DNA from: Sphingomonas cavernae
Lineage (GTDB): Bacteria > Pseudomonadota > Alphaproteobacteria > Sphingomonadales > Sphingomonadaceae
DNA: 64,000 nt
Assembly: GCF_003590775.1 (NCBI RefSeq)
Contig: NZ_QYUM01000004.1
Coordinates: forward strand, 682,001-746,000
Direction of reading: 5' to 3'
Shown piece by piece: positions 61,610-64,000 of this stretch. Under the pieces are notes generated by a model, which was given only the letters and a program-made list of their open reading frames with translations, made no database searches and had not been told where the DNA came from. Both the position numbers and the translations under genes were made by a program. Each line of letters starts with the position of its first letter. Position 1 is the first letter of the stretch.

Positions 61610-62767
61610 CTACGCCCCCGGCAGATCGAGGATGCGCTTGGCGACGACGTTGAGCATCACCTCGCTCGTCCCGCCCTCGATCGAATTGGCCTTGGTGCGG
61701 AGCCATGCGCGTGGCCGCGCACCGCCCTTGGAGGCTTCGCTTTCCCATTCGAGCGCGTCCGATCCGCCCGCCGCCATCACCAGCTCATGACGACGCTTGT
61801 TCAGCTCGGTGCCGAAATATTTCATCATGTTGGGCTGCGCCGGATGCCCCTTGCCCGCCTTCATCTCGTCGATGAATTTCTCGCCCATCGCCCTGAATGC
61901 CAGCGTGTCGACATCGAGCTTCGCCATATCGGCGCGAAGCAGCGGGTCCTCAGCCATCAAATCCTTGTACATAGCGCCGACCGATCCCACAGGCGCATTG
62001 CCCGCGCCCGAGATCATCTCGCGCTCATGGCCGAGCAGGTACTTGGCGACGTCCCAGCCGCGGTTGAGCTCGCCGACGATCTGGTCCTTCGGTACCGTCA
62101 CATTGTCGAAAAAGGTCTCGCAGAAGGGCGAATTGCCAGAGATCAGCAGGATCGGTTTGGTCGAGACGCCCTCGGAGGCCATGTCGAACAGCAGGAAGCT
62201 GATGCCCTTATATTTGTCGTTCTTGTCGGTGCGGACGAGGCAGAAGATCCAGTCGGCCTTGTCGGCGTAGCTGGTCCAGATCTTCTGGCCATTGACGACC
62301 CAATGGTCGCCCTTGTCTTCACCGAAGGTCTGGAGCGACACAAGGTCCGATCCCGAGCCGGGCTCCGAATAGCCCTGGCACCAGCGGATCTCGCCTTTCG
62401 CGATCTGGTTCAGATAATGAACCTTCTGCTCCTCGGTGCCGAACTTGAGCAACGCAGGGCCGAGCATCCAGATGCCGAAGGAGGACAGCGGGCTGCGGCA
62501 GCCGAGCTTCGCCATCTCCTCGCGCAGGATCTTGGACTCGGCGGGGCTCAGGCCCGCACCACCATAGGCTTTGGGCCAGTCGGGCACCGTCCAGCCCTTT
62601 TCGGCCATCCGGTCCATCCAGACCTTCTGTGCCTCGCTTTTGAAGGTCGGATTGCGGCCGCCCCAGCATGCGTCGGACTCGTCCTTGAGTGGCTCGCGCA
62701 TTTCGGGCGGGCAGTTTGCCTCCAGCCAGGCGCGCGTTTCGGCGCGGAAATTTTCCAGATCGGACAT
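61610..62767 (-). CDS. Acyl-CoA dehydrogenase, catalytic partner
   Basis: 385 residues: long N-terminus (FRAETRAWLEANCPPEMREP) typical of the IBD/steroid-type subfamily, then GYSEPGSGSDLVSLQTFG and IWTSYADKADWIFCLVRTD. The C-terminal KANSIEGGTSEVMLNVVAKR carries the catalytic Glu of IEGG. It forms a probable heterotetramer with the neighbouring subunit. GGGAGAGACTG precedes the ATG. A palindromic operator candidate lies 40 bp upstream, shared with the divergent MFS gene. Confidence 0.93.
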   Translation of the reverse strand: MSDLENFRAETRAWLEANCPPEMREPLKDESDACWGGRNPTFKSEAQKVWMDRMAEKGWTVPDWPKAYGGAGLSPAESKILREEMAKLGCRSPLSSFGIWMLGPALLKFGTEEQKVHYLNQIAKGEIRWCQGYSEPGSGSDLVSLQTFGEDKGDHWVVNGQKIWTSYADKADWIFCLVRTDKNDKYKGISFLLFDMASEGVSTKPILLISGNSPFCETFFDNVTVPKDQIVGELNRGWDVAKYLLGHEREMISGAGNAPVGSVGAMYKDLMAEDPLLRADMAKLDVDTLAFRAMGEKFIDEMKAGKGHPAQPNMMKYFGTELNKRRHELVMAAGGSDALEWESEASKGGARPRAWLRTKANSIEGGTSEVMLNVVAKRILDLPGA

Positions 62768-62806
62768 CAGTCTCTCCCGATTCCCTTTTTCGAATTTCCA
62801 GTATGC

Positions 62807-62822
62807 TTGACGAAAACGTCAA
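62807..62822. promoter_or_regulatory. Palindromic operator TTGACG-AAAA-CGTCAA
   Basis: A perfect 6-bp inverted repeat around AAAA, between the divergent acyl-CoA dehydrogenase (ATG 62767) and MFS (ATG 62888) genes. A near-identical site (15 of 16 bases) lies at 34941-34956. Two independent catabolic promoters sharing one palindrome argue for a common regulator, not in this window. Confidence 0.7.
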
Positions 62823-62887
62823 CAAAGTCCAGCCTCATCGAATGCTGGCATCGCCGGCCAACGACAAAAACGGTCGAGAGGAGCGTA

Positions 62888-64000
62888 ATGGCGGGTATAG
62901 CAGATGCTGCGCCCACGGGGCAGCAGATCGCGGATGAAAGAGCGATCCGACGTAGGGGAATCACGCTCTTCCTGCTCACCCTGACCTATTTCTTCTCCTA
63001 CATGGACCGCCAGATTCTCGCGATCCTGCTCGAACTCATCAAGGCCGACCTGAAGGTATCCGACACCCAGCTCGGGCTGCTCACCGGGCTGGCCTTCGCG
63101 ATATTCTACGCAGGACTAGGCATTCCCGTCGCGCGACTCGCCGATCGCAGCAATCGCCGCAACATCATCACCTGGTCGCTCGCGATATGGAGCGCGATGA
63201 CCGCCATGTGCGGACTGGCGCAGAACTTCGCACAACTCCTCATCGCACGCATCGGCGTCGGCATTGGCGAGGCGGGGTCGAGCCCGCCCAGCCATTCGAT
63301 CATCGCCGACCTCTATCCCGCAGAAAAGCGCGCCGGGGCCATGGGCATCTATGCGCTCGGCGTCGTCCTCGGCAGCGGCTTCGGCACGATGATCGGCGGC
63401 TGGCTTGCGCATCTCTACGGCTGGCGGATCGCGATCATCGCGGTCGGCATTCCGGGGCTTTTGCTCGCGGTCGTCGTGCGCCTCTTCGTCGTCGAGCCGC
63501 GCCGCGGGCTGAGCGAGACGAAACCCGTCAGCGATGAGGCTCGTCCGTCGCTGACGCAGGGATTTGCAAGCCTCTGGTCCAATCACGCCGCGCGTCATCT
63601 CGTCATCGCGGTCACGCTCACCTCGCTCATCGGCTATGCGCTCACCGCCTGGGCGCCGAGCTATTACCAGCGCAGCTTCGGCCTCACCCTGCCGCAGATT
63701 GCGCTGATTCTGGCGCCGATCCTGGCGATCGTGGGATCGATCTCTGGCGTGGTCGGTGGCAAGCTCGCCGACCGCTACGGCAAGCGCCACGGCATCCACG
63801 CGCAGAGCTGGCTGGTCGCGATCCTGAAGACGATCGCCTTTCCCTTCGCGCTGGCGCTCTACATCGTGCCCAACGTCCATGTCGCGCTGATCTGCTACGG
63901 CATCGCGCTGCTCTTTCAGAACAGCTATCTCGGGCCGACCTTCGCGCTCATTCAGGGGCTTGCGCCCTTGAAGTTGCGCGCGCTCTGGGCGGCGATCACA
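62888..64000 (+). CDS. MFS transporter (partial, 3' end beyond window)
   Basis: The ATG at 62888 has GAGAGGAG just upstream, and the frame is open for 371 codons to the right edge. Motifs: LTYFFSYMDRQILAILLELI at helix 1, GLGIPVARLADRSNRRNII (the loop 2-3 motif), GIGEAGSSPPSHSIIADLYP (helix 4-5) and ADRYGKRHG in the second half. This is the spinster-like MFS group common in sphingomonads next to aromatic, steroid or acyl-CoA catabolic genes. Substrate unknown; probably taken up for the dehydrogenase cluster it diverges from. Confidence 0.9.
   Translation, partial: MAGIADAAPTGQQIADERAIRRRGITLFLLTLTYFFSYMDRQILAILLELIKADLKVSDTQLGLLTGLAFAIFYAGLGIPVARLADRSNRRNIITWSLAIWSAMTAMCGLAQNFAQLLIARIGVGIGEAGSSPPSHSIIADLYPAEKRAGAMGIYALGVVLGSGFGTMIGGWLAHLYGWRIAIIAVGIPGLLLAVVVRLFVVEPRRGLSETKPVSDEARPSLTQGFASLWSNHAARHLVIAVTLTSLIGYALTAWAPSYYQRSFGLTLPQIALILAPILAIVGSISGVVGGKLADRYGKRHGIHAQSWLVAILKTIAFPFALALYIVPNVHVALICYGIALLFQNSYLGPTFALIQGLAPLKLRALWAAIT

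Overview
The window (about 65% GC, dense genes, short intergenic gaps) looks like a chromosome segment of an alphaproteobacterium of the order Sphingomonadales, in the Sphingomonas/Sphingopyxis/Novosphingobium range. The evidence is two large TonB-dependent receptors, many acyl-CoA enzymes, an ArsR/AHSA1 pair, and above all the many paired palindromic intergenic repeats that I associate with sphingomonad genomes. Genus is not resolved. I saw no rRNA, tRNA, CRISPR array, insertion sequence or prophage.

Layout. 1-4.8 kb: an AmpR-type LysR regulator (cut by the window edge) divergent from a class A beta-lactamase; an Lrp regulator divergent from leucine dehydrogenase plus a small ACT-like protein; glucokinase. 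4.9-18.5 kb: a complete propionyl-CoA (methylmalonyl-CoA) pathway on the minus strand, in the order pccB, epimerase, enoyl-CoA hydratase, mutase, a secreted protein, biotin synthase, pccA. A divergent ScfR/PccR-type regulator follows, then a DUF559 endonuclease framed by repeats, and acetyl-CoA synthetase. 18.5-27 kb: housekeeping genes (glutathione reductase, glucose-6-phosphate isomerase, MarR and an MFS transporter, signal peptidase I, RNase III, Era) and several very small proteins. 27-44 kb: sirtuin, L,D-transpeptidase with a lipoprotein, metallo-hydrolase, a glutarate-type CoA-transferase with glutaryl-CoA dehydrogenase, a fumarylacetoacetase-family hydrolase, a long-chain-type acyl-CoA dehydrogenase, a TonB receptor, an ABC exporter preceded by a probable leader peptide, 3-methyladenine glycosylase and an alpha/beta hydrolase. 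44-64 kb: fatty-acyl or side-chain catabolism (thiolase, hydroxyacyl-CoA dehydrogenase, thioesterases, enoyl-CoA hydratase, acyl-CoA ligase, three acyl-CoA dehydrogenases, SDRs, a second TonB receptor, and an MFS transporter cut by the right edge). Within it lies a compact operon of unknown function (50-residue peptide, two HEAT-containing proteins, a winged-helix regulator with a degenerate receiver).

How the genes fit together. Propionyl-CoA, from odd-chain, branched-chain or sterol-like substrates, is carboxylated by PccAB (BioB supplies biotin), epimerised and isomerised to succinyl-CoA. The ScfR-type regulator probably acts through two direct repeats just upstream of pccB. Leucine dehydrogenase, thiolase and the acyl-CoA dehydrogenases feed this route. 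An identical palindrome (TTGACG-AAAA-CGTCA) lies upstream of acyl-CoA dehydrogenase genes at two places 28 kb apart, suggesting one shared regulator.

The most unusual items are a palindromic repeat inserted in frame inside the mutase gene, the peptide/HEAT operon at 51.0-53.9 kb, the DUF559 gene flanked by and ending in repeat sequence, and the shared catabolic operator. All functions are inferred from reading the sequence; no database search was run.
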